DNA from: Marinobacter psychrophilus
Lineage (GTDB): Bacteria > Pseudomonadota > Gammaproteobacteria > Pseudomonadales > Oleiphilaceae
Length of the DNA stretch: 64,000 bases
Assembly: GCF_001043175.1 (NCBI RefSeq)
Contig: NZ_CP011494.1
Location: 2,976,001-3,040,000, forward strand
Direction of reading: 5' to 3'
The translations under genes were made by a program, and so were the position numbers. The notes beneath the pieces were generated by a model. The model was not told where the DNA came from. It worked only from the letters and a program-made list of their open reading frames with translations, and did no database searches. Positions 54,054 to 62,911 of the stretch are shown here, piece after piece. Positions within the stretch are counted from its first letter, which is position 1. Every line of letters begins with the position of its first letter.

Positions 54054-54137
54054 AAACATGTCTCTCCTATGATAATTAGCGGGACCATTATCAGCGCTTT
54101 ATAAGCAAACTCTAACGCAGCCAGCGTCGAAATCGCA

Positions 54138-54152
54138 TTGCCATAAAGACAC
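54138..54152. promoter_or_regulatory. Degenerate copy of the LysR palindrome
   Basis: TTGCCATAAAGACAC, 85 bases upstream of the paralogue 2 start. It matches 13 of 15 bases of the palindrome at 49341, including the whole ATAAAGACA core. The flanks also resemble each other (AAA, then CG and TTCA at similar offsets). Confidence 0.45.
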
Positions 54153-54177
54153 AAACAAACGATTCAAGAACGATGAC

Positions 54178-54218
54178 GGGAAAACCTGATGCAGGTCAAA
54201 ATCTGCACCGGTTTTCCC
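54178..54218. other. Long hairpin upstream of oleate hydratase
   Basis: Nine-base arms GGGAAAACC (54178-54186) and GGTTTTCCC (54210-54218) with an inner pair TGCAG/CTGCA. No T tract follows. The hairpin lies in the 420-base gap between the divergent MDR paralogue 2 and oleate hydratase genes. Confidence 0.55.
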
Positions 54219-54242
54219 TGTTGCTTTGGTCAATCGCCGGAC

Positions 54243-54425
54243 TCAGAACAATGCGGGCTGGTTGTCACAGTGAATGCCGACGAATTCCAAGCACTGGATC
54301 ACGTTGGGCGGCGGGGTGTACGCTATAAGGGCGTACAATGAACTCTGGAAGATGGCAAATCGGCTTGGGTGTACCGGCTGACGGAGCTGTATCGGCTGGA
54401 GTTTTCAGAAGAAATTTCCGATTGA
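54243..54425 (+). pseudogene. Gamma-glutamylcyclotransferase-like remnant
   Basis: In one plus-strand frame the sequence reads CGLVVTVNADEFQALDHV, GVRYKGVQ, then a TGA stop, and continues TLEDGKSAWVYRLTELYRL to a stop at 54423-54425. That order (acidic loop, ALD, YRR-like, TLEDG..AWVYR) is that of the C-terminal half of AIG2-like gamma-glutamylcyclotransferases. The 5' half is not found in the upstream gap, which otherwise holds only the hairpin and the palindrome copy. A decayed gene is the simplest reading. Confidence 0.45.
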
Positions 54426-54473
54426 CCCATAAGACCGCTGGCCGCACGCAGCCGTTCAAGGAAGGAGAACAAC

Positions 54474-56495
54474 ATGCCCCGCCGTAACCCACCCCGTTTC
54501 GATACCTCACGCCTGAAAACCCACATTGACGCCATGGCAGAGCAAACGGTGGAGGTATCTCCGGACGCCTCGTCCCGGCACTTGCACAATGGCGTGGATA
54601 CCCCATTGCCACCTGCGGATCTGCATGGGAGCTATGTCAATCATCGCCCGCTACCAACCGAAGGCGTCGAAAAACGCCATGCCTACATTATTGGCAGTGG
54701 GATCGGCGGTCTGTGCGCAGCTTTTTTTCTGATTCGTGACGGTCACATGCCGGCAGAGAATATCACCATTATCGAGTCCCAAAAGGTCGAGGGAGGGGCA
54801 CTGGACGGCGCGGGCAATGCCGAGGAAGGCTACATCGTCCGCGGTGGCCGCGAAATGGAAGCGACTTACCAGAACTTCTGGGACGTTTTCTCGGAAATAC
54901 CGGCACTCGAGCTGCCAGCACCCTTCACCGTACTCGATGAATACCGGATCGTTAACGACGCCGACAAGAACTGGTCAAAAGCCCGGCTTCTGGAAAAACA
55001 GGGCCAGATCCGTGACTCCGCAACCATGGGCCTCAGCCGCCTGCAACAGGTTGAACTGGCTAGGCTTTTTCTGGCTCGCAAGGAAGATCTGGACGACATT
55101 ACGGTTGAAGAATGGTTTAGTGAAGGCTTCCTGAACAGCAACTTCTACACATTGTGGCGCACCATGTTCGCTTTCCAGAACTGGCATTCCGTGCTTGAAA
55201 TGAAGCTTTATATGCACCGTTTCCTGCACCTTCTGGACGGCCTGAATGATATGACCGCCCTCGTTTTTCCCAAGTACAACCAATATGACAGCTTTGTGCG
55301 CCCGTTGATGGGCTGGCTGATAGCGCAAGGTGTTAACGTTCAGTACGACTCCGTTGTGTATGACCTGAAGATGGATATCCGAGGCGAATCCAAAACCACC
55401 ACTGCGATTCTCTGCCGCGCCACTGATGGCGAAAAGACCATCAAGGTACACCCGCGTGACCTGGTATTCGTAACCATCGGCTCAATCGTCGAAGACACCG
55501 CCTACGGAACGGATGACACGGTGCCCAAACTGCAGGTAAACCAGCCAGATCCGCTGATCGGCTCAAGCTGGCAGCTTTGGAAAAAGCTCGCCGAAAAATC
55601 CCCCGACTTCGGGCGACCCGAGAAATTCTGTGCCGACGTACCGAGTTCAACCTGGGAATCGGCAACACTGACGTGCAAACCCTCCCCCCTGACCGAGAAG
55701 ATCAAGGAACTGGCGGTCAACGACCCTTATTCCGGAAAAACCGTAACCGGCGGCGTCGTGACCTTCACTGACTCCGCCTGGCTGATGAGCCTGACCGTCA
55801 ACCGCCAGCCACACTTTCTGGACCAGCCCTCTGACGTAATCGTGCCTTGGGTGTATGGGCTGCTCATGGACAAGCCCGGCGATTATGTGAAAAAAACTAT
55901 GCCGGAATGCACCGGCGAGGAAATCCTGACCGAACTGTGCTATCACCTCGGGCTGATCGATCAGGTCGGCGACGTCATGGCCGCGACCATAGTACGTTCC
56001 GCGCTGATGCCTTATATCACCGCTCAATTCATGCCCCGTGCTCAGGGAGACCGCCCTTGGGCGGTGCCGGCAGGCTCTACCAACCTCGCCTGCCTCGGCC
56101 AATTCGTTGAAACCCATAACGACGTGGTGTTTACCCTCGAAAGTTCCGTGCGTACGGCACGCATTGGTGTTTACAGCCTGCTGGGCATCAAGAAGCAGGT
56201 ACCGGACATTTACCCGGGCCAATACGATATCCGCCGCCTGCTACGGGCAACACGCACACTGAACAATGACGAGGCGTTTCTCGGCGAGGGCCTGCTGCGC
56301 CTGTTTCTAGAGGGGACCTATCTCGAAAACATCCTGCCCCTTGGTCCCAACGAAACACCCGATGATCTGAAAGGTACCGGTATGTTCGAGCAACAACTGA
56401 CCCATTTGCGTGGGTTGCTTGAGGGCAAACATTCACTGGCGACCGCGAAGGGATGGCTCCAGGGAGCGATCAATAATTTCCGCAAACGGCACTGA
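54474..56495 (+). CDS. ohyA: Oleate hydratase (FAD-dependent)
   Basis: A 673-residue enzyme that adds water to the 9-10 double bond of oleate to give 10-hydroxystearate. After an N-terminal extension of about 60 residues come HAYIIGSGIGGLCAAFFLIR (FAD), EGYIVRGGREMEATYQNF with the catalytic Glu region, FAFQNWHSVLEMKLYMHRF, FPKYNQYDSFVRPLMGWL, and the C-terminal RTARIGVYSLLG. It is of normal length. The ATG at 54474 follows AAGGAGAAC. It converges with the CPA2 gene. Such enzymes detoxify unsaturated fatty acids and FAD is needed structurally. Confidence 0.94.
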   Translation: MPRRNPPRFDTSRLKTHIDAMAEQTVEVSPDASSRHLHNGVDTPLPPADLHGSYVNHRPLPTEGVEKRHAYIIGSGIGGLCAAFFLIRDGHMPAENITIIESQKVEGGALDGAGNAEEGYIVRGGREMEATYQNFWDVFSEIPALELPAPFTVLDEYRIVNDADKNWSKARLLEKQGQIRDSATMGLSRLQQVELARLFLARKEDLDDITVEEWFSEGFLNSNFYTLWRTMFAFQNWHSVLEMKLYMHRFLHLLDGLNDMTALVFPKYNQYDSFVRPLMGWLIAQGVNVQYDSVVYDLKMDIRGESKTTTAILCRATDGEKTIKVHPRDLVFVTIGSIVEDTAYGTDDTVPKLQVNQPDPLIGSSWQLWKKLAEKSPDFGRPEKFCADVPSSTWESATLTCKPSPLTEKIKELAVNDPYSGKTVTGGVVTFTDSAWLMSLTVNRQPHFLDQPSDVIVPWVYGLLMDKPGDYVKKTMPECTGEEILTELCYHLGLIDQVGDVMAATIVRSALMPYITAQFMPRAQGDRPWAVPAGSTNLACLGQFVETHNDVVFTLESSVRTARIGVYSLLGIKKQVPDIYPGQYDIRRLLRATRTLNNDEAFLGEGLLRLFLEGTYLENILPLGPNETPDDLKGTGMFEQQLTHLRGLLEGKHSLATAKGWLQGAINNFRKRH

Positions 56496-56547
56496 ACGAG
56501 CGCGCTAACATTTTTCTGTCAGGTTCATGTGGCGATGTTTCGGGCTT

Positions 56548-58434
56548 TTAGTCCTCACCCGGGGGCGTCCATACAGGAACATCCTCAGGCTTTGGTGCTT
56601 CCCAGTCCCCCTGCATGGAAGTGCTCAACGCTTCTTCGAGCTTCATGAACAGCTCGCCATAGCGGGGGCTGAAGTTAATGCCTTCCTCGATTTCTTTCCA
56701 GGCTTCGAATAACTCTGCGTCGTGAGCCCGCTCATTTTCAACGAATGCCCAGGTCATCTGTTTTGCCCGCATGGGGTGCACGCCCATCGCCGTAAGCGCA
56801 TAGCCACCCAATTCCAGAGCAGAGTGATAGGTTTCGCTCATCACATTATCAGCACCCGCCTCCAGAAGCTGATATCTGTGGCCACGATCAAAGGCACGCG
56901 CCAGCACCCACACACCAGGGAAGAACTTCTTCACATGCTTCACCATTGCCACAGCGCGGTCTCGATCATCAATCGCCACAATCAACAGACGTGCCTGTTC
57001 AATACCCGCCTTTTCCAGCAAATCGGGGCGACTGGCATCCCCAAAAAAACTCTTGATGTTGATTCGTCGAACATTTTCAATCTGCTCGAACTCATGGTCG
57101 AGCACGACGATGGGAACGCTGTTAGCCCGCAACAAACGGCAGACGATCTGACCAAACCGCCCCACGCCAGCCACGATAACAGGGGCTTGCTCGTCAATGG
57201 TGTCAGCATCCCTGTCATCGTTTTTTGTGCGTTGGTAACGCGGCAGCACAATACGGTCGTAAATGATAAACAACAGAGGTGTAAGGAACATAGACAGCGC
57301 AACAACCAGAGAAAGAATCTGGGAAATTTCTAGCGGTATTACATCGCTTTGCACACTGTAGGTGAGCAACACAAAACCGAACTCGCCTGCCTGCGCCAGC
57401 CCCAGAGTAAACAGCCAGCCGTTGCTGCTGTGAATCCCGAACATCTTCGCAAGCGCAAATAGAATAAGCGCCTTGACCGCAATAACCGCCGCGCCCAAAG
57501 AAACGATGGTGCCCCACTCGGCCAGCAACACCTCGAAGTTGATTCCGGCACCCACGGTAATAAAGAACAGACCCAGCAACAGGCCTTTGAACGGCTCGAT
57601 GTTGGCTTCCAGCTCGTGGCGAAACTCGCTGTTGGCCAAAACCACACCTGCCAGGAAAGCCCCCAAGGCGGGCGAGAGGTTAACAACACTCATGAGTGCC
57701 GCAATACCAATAACCAACATCAGCGCCGTGGCGGTGAAAACCTCTCGTAACCCGGACTTCACCACATAGCGAAACAACGGACGGCTCAGATAGTAGCCGC
57801 CAACAATGACGGCAGCCACCGCGCCGACAACAACAAGGGCATGAGCCCAGCCTGGAAGGCCAGCCACCAGGCTCAGGCCCGCGTCTTGGATGGACCCAGA
57901 GGAAGAATTACCTTTCAATCCTGGCAATGCCAACAGCGGAATCAGGGCTAGCATGGGAATAACAGCGATGTCCTGAAACAGCAACACAGAAAATGTATTG
58001 CGGCCGCCTTCCGTCTTCGACAGCCCTTTCTCGTCCAAGGTTTGCAGCACAATGGCCGTAGACGACAACGCGAAAATAAGGCCAACGGCCAGGGCTGTCT
58101 GCCACTGAAGCCCAAGCCACCAAGCCCCAGCCATACCTGCGGCCGCCGTCAACGTAACCTGAAGACCGCCGAGCCCCAATAAGCGAACCCTCATGGCCCA
58201 CAGCGTTTTCGGATCGATTTCCATACCGATCAGAAAAAGCATCATGACAACACCGAATTCCGCAAAATGCTGAATAGTGCTGGTTTCCTGTCCCACCAGA
58301 CCCGTAACCGGCCCGATCACCACGCCAGCAATCAGGTAACCAAGTACCGAGCCCAGACCACAGCGCTTTGCCAAAGGCACTGCAATCACCGCAGCCAAAA
58401 GGTAAATAAACGCCTGAATGAAATAGGCCGTCAT
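56548..58434 (-). CDS. CPA2-family K+/H+ antiporter with RCK domain (KefB/KefC-like)
   Basis: A 628-residue antiporter. About twelve membrane helices carry LGSVLGYLIAGVVIGPVTGL near the N-terminus, LSSTAIVLQTLDEKG, and NLSPALGAFLAGVVLANSEF. The cytoplasmic RCK/TrkA-N domain begins at VIVAGVGRFGQIVCRLLR with VLDHEFEQIENVRR. The C-terminus ends in an acidic tail (EEGINFSPRYGELFMKLEEA). It exports K+ in exchange for H+. The KefF-type ancillary subunit is not adjacent. It converges with oleate hydratase; part of its C-terminal sequence is repeated in decayed form at 59384-59470. Confidence 0.9.
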   Translation of the reverse strand: MTAYFIQAFIYLLAAVIAVPLAKRCGLGSVLGYLIAGVVIGPVTGLVGQETSTIQHFAEFGVVMMLFLIGMEIDPKTLWAMRVRLLGLGGLQVTLTAAAGMAGAWWLGLQWQTALAVGLIFALSSTAIVLQTLDEKGLSKTEGGRNTFSVLLFQDIAVIPMLALIPLLALPGLKGNSSSGSIQDAGLSLVAGLPGWAHALVVVGAVAAVIVGGYYLSRPLFRYVVKSGLREVFTATALMLVIGIAALMSVVNLSPALGAFLAGVVLANSEFRHELEANIEPFKGLLLGLFFITVGAGINFEVLLAEWGTIVSLGAAVIAVKALILFALAKMFGIHSSNGWLFTLGLAQAGEFGFVLLTYSVQSDVIPLEISQILSLVVALSMFLTPLLFIIYDRIVLPRYQRTKNDDRDADTIDEQAPVIVAGVGRFGQIVCRLLRANSVPIVVLDHEFEQIENVRRINIKSFFGDASRPDLLEKAGIEQARLLIVAIDDRDRAVAMVKHVKKFFPGVWVLARAFDRGHRYQLLEAGADNVMSETYHSALELGGYALTAMGVHPMRAKQMTWAFVENERAHDAELFEAWKEIEEGINFSPRYGELFMKLEEALSTSMQGDWEAPKPEDVPVWTPPGED

Positions 58435-58545
58435 GGTCGGGTCACAATCCTGCTGACAGACATCTGATGCAATCGCCCTTCTGCAAAGTGATCCACCACG
58501 TTGCCTGACTGTCGGTTAAGAAAAAACCAATATTATTCCTAACCA

Positions 58546-58575
58546 AAAAAAGACGGCCACAAAGGCCGTCTTTTT
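58546..58575 (-). terminator. Bidirectional-type terminator after the fasciclin gene
   Basis: AAAAAGACGGCC-ACAAA-GGCCGTCTTTTT, a twelve-base stem flanked by A and T runs on either side. It lies 26 bases beyond the fasciclin stop. Confidence 0.85.
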
Positions 58576-58601
58576 CTATTCTGACTCTTTCAATTCTGGA
58601 A

Positions 58602-59156
58602 CTACGGCATCAGCACCGCATCAATCACGTGCACTACGCCATTAGACTGCATCAAATCTGCCGCCACCACTGTGGCCATATTTCCTGCTGAGTCCTCGAT
58701 CATCAACGAGTCACCCTGGAGGCTGAATGTAAGCTCGCCGCCTTGAACCGTGGCTACTGATGCCGATCCACCACCATCTTGAACCATCTTGATGGCTGCC
58801 GCAGCAGGCGCTTTGGTGGCCAACACGTGGTAGGTCAGAATCGACTGAAGTTGTTCTTTATTCTCTGGCTTCAACAGTGTTTCAACGGTGCCTGCGGGCA
58901 GTTTCGCAAACGCTTCGTTGGTGGGTGCAAATACTGTGAAAGGGCCTTCTCCAGAAAGCGTTTCTACCAAGCCGGCGGCTTTGACCGCAGCAACCAACGT
59001 ACTCAGACTATCTGTCTCTACCGCTTTTTCTACAATATTCATTGTATCCATTTTGCCCATCGCATGATTTTCAGCGAAAGCTGGCAAGGCAACGACTGCA
59101 GCGCCCAACATCAGCGAAGAAATTACAAACGACTGTACGATTCCTGTTTTTTTCAC
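58602..59156 (-). CDS. Exported fasciclin (FAS1) domain protein
   Basis: A 184-residue secreted protein. A signal peptide (KKTGIVQSFVISSLMLGAAV, cleaved near AFA) is followed by a single FAS1 domain: NIVEKAVETDSLSTLVAAVKAAGL, GPFTVFAPTNEAFAKLPAGT (H1 motif) and the terminal VAADLMQSNGVVHVIDAVLMP (H2 motif). FAS1 domains mediate adhesion. The start is a GTG at 59156, eight bases after GAGG; the frame runs further 5' but lacks a leader there. It stands alone. Confidence 0.9.
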   Translation of the reverse strand: MKKTGIVQSFVISSLMLGAAVVALPAFAENHAMGKMDTMNIVEKAVETDSLSTLVAAVKAAGLVETLSGEGPFTVFAPTNEAFAKLPAGTVETLLKPENKEQLQSILTYHVLATKAPAAAAIKMVQDGGGSASVATVQGGELTFSLQGDSLMIEDSAGNMATVVAADLMQSNGVVHVIDAVLMP

Positions 59157-59678
59157 GTCATCATCCTCTGTTCTGCTTCGGTTAATTACTGCTATGTTTA
59201 CGGACACTTGACGGTGGCGGATTCTGACGATCAGCTTAAATTGATTAACTTTTATACAGACAAAGATATTAGCGCTCAATTTTGCAAGATCCAGATCTGT
59301 TACCAAGCAGGGCATTTTTTATGAAAAATAGATCTGTCCCGATACCTCAGGATTTTAATCCATGACTAGGGGTTACCAAACCTGAAAACCCTCAGGCTTC
59401 ATAAACCACTCGCCACATTGGGGGGGTGAAGTTAATGCCTTTCTCGATTTCAATCCGAGCCTTAAACAGCGGTGCACCCTCGCACCATTGCCGTCATTTA
59501 CCACAAAAATTGCACCGATGAAGCGCACATCAATCCTGAAAAACACGTACAGCGACACCCGATTGTGCGTTTTGCACAACGCCTCCACAGATTTCCGGCG
59601 CCTATACCTGCCTAAACCAGCTCTGGCACGAAGGTTGCCAACAATCAACGTGTTTACTCACAATACGGAGAGATCGCC
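59157..59678. other. 522-base gap before codB
   Basis: No intact gene. It holds the decayed antiporter C-terminus at 59384-59470 and an AT-rich stretch near 59230-59350 that should contain the fasciclin promoter on the minus strand. The part from about 59480 to 59660 shows nothing I can name. Confidence 0.6.
59384..59470 (-). pseudogene. Vestige of a CPA2 antiporter C-terminus
   Basis: Read on the minus strand, the sequence gives LFKARIEIEKGINFTP and, after a shift in a run of C residues, QCGEWFMKPEG. This parallels LFEAWKEIEEGINFSPRYGELFMKLEE of the intact antiporter at 56548-58434, and the DNA agrees strongly over about 75 bases. It is a fragment left from a duplicated or rearranged copy. 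Confidence 0.65.
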
Positions 59679-60962
59679 ATGACCACGCAGGCAACCCCAA
59701 AAGAGCAGGACTATCCTTTAAGCCCAGTGCCCATGGATCAACGCAAAAGCGTCTGGTCCATGGGGCTGGTTCTTCTTGGTTTCACCTTTTTCACCGCGAC
59801 CATGTGGGCCGGTGGCAGTGTGGGCGTCGCGTTTGACTTCTCAACCATGCTGCTAATTCTGGCCGCAGGTAATCTGCTGCTCGGAACCTACGCAGCCGTG
59901 CTGGGCTACATTGCCGCGGAAACCGGTTTGAATACTGCACTGATGAGCCGTTTCACCTTTGGTGAAATAGGCAGTAAGCTTTCGGACATTATCCTCGGCT
60001 TCACTCAAATTGGCTGGTACGCCTGGGGCACTGCGACCATGGCCATCCTTCTGGTAAAATTGACAGGCCTGCCAGAAAGCCTGACGACACCGTTGATGGT
60101 CGTGTTCGGTTTCGGATTCTGCATAACCGCTTTTATTGGCTACCGTGGCCTGGAGTGGCTGTCACGCATTGCCGTGCCCGCGATGATCATTCTGGTCGCC
60201 GTCAGTATGACCATCGCCACCTCCGATGCCGGTGGCTTTTCAGGCTTGCTGACCATTACCCCAACCGACAACATGACCGTCGCCGCTGCCATCACTCTGG
60301 TGTTCGGAACTTTTGTCAGCGGTGGCACCCAGGCAACTAACTGGACCCGCTTCGCTAAATCCGGAAAGACCGCCGTATTTGCTACGCTGCTGGCCTTCTT
60401 CCTTGGCAACGGTCTGATGACCCTGATCGGCGCCTTTGGAGCCCTGGTGTATCAGCAAGCTGATATTGTCGACATCATGGTGACTCAAGGTCTGGCAACG
60501 CTCGGTATCCTGATGCTGTTTCTGAACCTCTGGACTACGCAAGACAACACCGTCTATAACTTTGCCATTGCAGGCTGCAACCTGATACGTACCCGTAGGC
60601 GCAAACTGGTAACGATTGCCGGTGCTGCCATTGGCACCGTGCTGGCCGTCATGGGCATGTATGAATGGCTGATTCCCTTCCTGATATTGCTAGGTACGTT
60701 TATTCCACCCATTGGCGGGGTGATCATGGCCAGCTATTTTGTTGGCTATAAGCGCCAGTACCCGGCTTTGGGTGAGGTGACGCTGCCCGCCTTTCACGTA
60801 ACTGGCCTTGCTGCCTATGCCATTGGCTCAGCTGCGGCATACACGTCGCCCTGGATCGCGCCCGTTGTGGGTGTTCTTGTGGCCGCTCTGAGTTACAGCG
60901 TGATTCTGGTGGTCAGCCAGGGCGTGCGCGAGCGCCGGGCCCAACTTATGGGTGCCGCGTAA
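59679..60962 (+). CDS. codB: Cytosine permease (CodB, NCS1 family)
   Basis: A 427-residue, twelve-helix NCS1 transporter. It shows YPLSPVPMDQRKSVWSMGLV at the start, WAGGSVGVAFDFSTMLLILA (helix 1-2 region), GQ-like TGLNTALMSRFTFGEIGSKL, and SGGTQATNWTRFAKSGKTAV. It brings cytosine into the cell with a proton or sodium ion. The ATG at 59679 follows GGAG. It is first in codB-regulator-codA and ends exactly where the regulator's GTG begins. Confidence 0.92.
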   Translation: MTTQATPKEQDYPLSPVPMDQRKSVWSMGLVLLGFTFFTATMWAGGSVGVAFDFSTMLLILAAGNLLLGTYAAVLGYIAAETGLNTALMSRFTFGEIGSKLSDIILGFTQIGWYAWGTATMAILLVKLTGLPESLTTPLMVVFGFGFCITAFIGYRGLEWLSRIAVPAMIILVAVSMTIATSDAGGFSGLLTITPTDNMTVAAAITLVFGTFVSGGTQATNWTRFAKSGKTAVFATLLAFFLGNGLMTLIGAFGALVYQQADIVDIMVTQGLATLGILMLFLNLWTTQDNTVYNFAIAGCNLIRTRRRKLVTIAGAAIGTVLAVMGMYEWLIPFLILLGTFIPPIGGVIMASYFVGYKRQYPALGEVTLPAFHVTGLAAYAIGSAAAYTSPWIAPVVGVLVAALSYSVILVVSQGVRERRAQLMGAA

Positions 60963-61586
60963 GTGCCACTGCGATGCGACGAAATCCCCAAACTTCCCGG
61001 CCTGGGCGCCATTCGGCTCCGGGGCGGGAGCGCGGCGGCAAAAAACCCGGTGCGCTGGCCTTACGTGGCGGAAAACCGCTCGTTCAAAAGCTGGGTAAAA
61101 GGCGGCGAGCTGGTGTTTGTCACCGGTATCAGCCGGCATCGCAGTCCCGAAAACCTGGCGGAATGCCTGTACGAGGGTAAAGAGTGCGCTATATCAGGCT
61201 TGGTGGTACTCACCGGCGATGCGTATATCGGCCACCTACCGAACACTCTGTGCAAACTGGCCGACGACCTGGCCATCCCGCTGTTTGAACAGCCCTATTC
61301 CTTGCCTATGGTGGCGGTTAGCGAAACCGTTGGCAGGGCCATCGTCTGGTCCGAACAGGCTGCTGGGCATACGTTCGATGCCGATACCCTGGCCGGTTCC
61401 GCAGACCTGCTAGACGCCTGGATTGCGTGCCGGGGTAACCAGCGTGCCATGGCGCAAACACTTGGCTGCCATAGAAACACCGTGCGCAATCGAATGAACC
61501 AACTGAGCCACAATCTGCCTGGGGAAACTGACTCCACAGACCATTTCAAAACACGGTTAATGGCTCATTTGCTGTTACAGCCATAA
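60963..61586 (+). CDS. Short PucR-type transcriptional regulator
   Basis: A 207-residue protein. Residues about 5-125 match the N-terminal PucR domain (LPGLGAIRLRGGSAAAKNPV, WVKGGELVFVTGI, CAISGLVVLTGDAY). The last 60 hold the HTH_30 domain (LLDAWIACRGNQRAMAQTLG, CHRNTVRNRMNQL). The GGDEF-like middle domain of the usual 400-550-residue regulators is absent. It starts with a GTG adjacent to the codB TAA, with no gap. The ORF is open and well formed. It likely senses a pyrimidine or related base and regulates codB-codA. Confidence 0.85.
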   Translation: MPLRCDEIPKLPGLGAIRLRGGSAAAKNPVRWPYVAENRSFKSWVKGGELVFVTGISRHRSPENLAECLYEGKECAISGLVVLTGDAYIGHLPNTLCKLADDLAIPLFEQPYSLPMVAVSETVGRAIVWSEQAAGHTFDADTLAGSADLLDAWIACRGNQRAMAQTLGCHRNTVRNRMNQLSHNLPGETDSTDHFKTRLMAHLLLQP

Positions 61587-61614
61587 CCGCACCGAGCGAT
61601 CACCCGGAGACACC

Positions 61615-62874
61615 ATGACAAAAACATTAAGTGCCATCGTAAACGCCCGCTTACAAGGCCGGGAGGGCCTGCACCGGCTCACCATCGCCAATGGCCGTTT
61701 CGCCGAAATCATCGTCCAACCCGAGCTGGTAGCCGGTACAGAAAGCGAACTGGATGCTGTCGGCAATCTGGTCACCCCCGCCTTCGTGGAACCTCACATC
61801 CATCTGGACGCTTCGATGACCGCAGGCGAACCTCGTTGGAACCAGAGCGGCACCCTGTTCGAAGGCATTGAGTGCTGGGCGGAACGCAAGGCTACCCTGA
61901 GCCGTCAGGATGTCATTAACCGGGCCACCCAAACGTTAAAAATGTTCGCGGCCCACGGCATCCAGTATGTCCGTACCCATGTCGACGTAACCGACCCTGG
62001 CCTGACCGCACTCAAAGCCATGCTGGAAGTGCGCGAGCTGGTGGCCGGTTTTGTCGACCTACAAATTGTGGCCTTTCCCCAGGAAGGTATCTGGTCTTTC
62101 CCGAACGGCCGCGAACTGATGGAAGAAGCCATTCGCCTTGGTGCCGATGTGGTTGGGGGCATTCCTCACTTCGAGTTCACGCGGGATTACGGCACCGAAT
62201 CCGTTCGCTGGCTGATGGAGCTCGCCCACAAACACGACCTGCTGGTCGACGTTCACTGTGACGAAATCGATGATCCCGAGTCTCGGTTTCTGGAAGTGCT
62301 CGCCGCTGAAGCCCTGCGGCTGGATTACGGCTCCCGGGTTGCCGCCAGCCACACTTGTGCCATGGGCTCCTACAACGACGCTTACTGCAGCCGGCTGTTT
62401 CGGTTGCTGAAAAAATCCGGCCTTCGGTTCCTCTGCATGCCGACAGAAAACCTGCACCTGCAGGGCCGGTTCGACAGCTATCCAAAGCGCCGCGGCATCA
62501 CCCGCGTACCCGAACTACTGGACGCCGGTTTGAAAGTCGCCTTCGGCCAGGACTCCATCCGCGACCCCTGGTACCCCATGGGCAATGGCAACCTTCTGCG
62601 CACTCTTGATGTGGGATTGCACGCCTGTCACATGCTGGGTATGAGCCGGATAGATCGCTGCCTGGAACTGATCACCGACAACGGTGCAGCCGCCATGAAC
62701 TTGAAAGAGTATGGCATTGCCACAGGGCTACCAGCACGGTGCGTTGTACTTCAGGGGCAGACGCCTTACGAGGTTTTGTTGGGACAGCATCCGGTTTTAG
62801 CGTCTGTTCGGGATGGTAGAGTGTTGCTTCACAGAGAAGCGATAAATCAAGAGGCTGGCTTGGTGCTCCCGTAA
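61615..62874 (+). CDS. codA: Cytosine deaminase (amidohydrolase family)
   Basis: A 419-residue zinc- or iron-dependent amidohydrolase that converts cytosine to uracil. The metal site is set by HIHLD (His61, His63), VDVHCDEIDD with His and Glu, SHTCAMGSY, and FGQDSIRDPWYPMGNGN with the final Asp. Length agrees with E. coli CodA (427). The start has CGGAG six bases upstream. It is the third gene in codB-pucR-like-codA. Confidence 0.94.
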   Translation: MTKTLSAIVNARLQGREGLHRLTIANGRFAEIIVQPELVAGTESELDAVGNLVTPAFVEPHIHLDASMTAGEPRWNQSGTLFEGIECWAERKATLSRQDVINRATQTLKMFAAHGIQYVRTHVDVTDPGLTALKAMLEVRELVAGFVDLQIVAFPQEGIWSFPNGRELMEEAIRLGADVVGGIPHFEFTRDYGTESVRWLMELAHKHDLLVDVHCDEIDDPESRFLEVLAAEALRLDYGSRVAASHTCAMGSYNDAYCSRLFRLLKKSGLRFLCMPTENLHLQGRFDSYPKRRGITRVPELLDAGLKVAFGQDSIRDPWYPMGNGNLLRTLDVGLHACHMLGMSRIDRCLELITDNGAAAMNLKEYGIATGLPARCVVLQGQTPYEVLLGQHPVLASVRDGRVLLHREAINQEAGLVLP

Positions 62875-62911
62875 AAACCTAGGGCCCTCTTTAGGGAAGC
62901 TCTGGTACTGG

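Noticed and set aside
59373..59648. 91-codon minus-strand gene before codB
   Set aside because: Only its last part resembles a protein (the antiporter vestige); the rest is Arg-rich and unlike any family.
59635..59664. Sigma-70 promoter TTGCCA-N18-CACAAT before codB
   Set aside because: The predicted start of transcription would fall within or just beside the ribosome site, leaving no leader, and the spacing is long.
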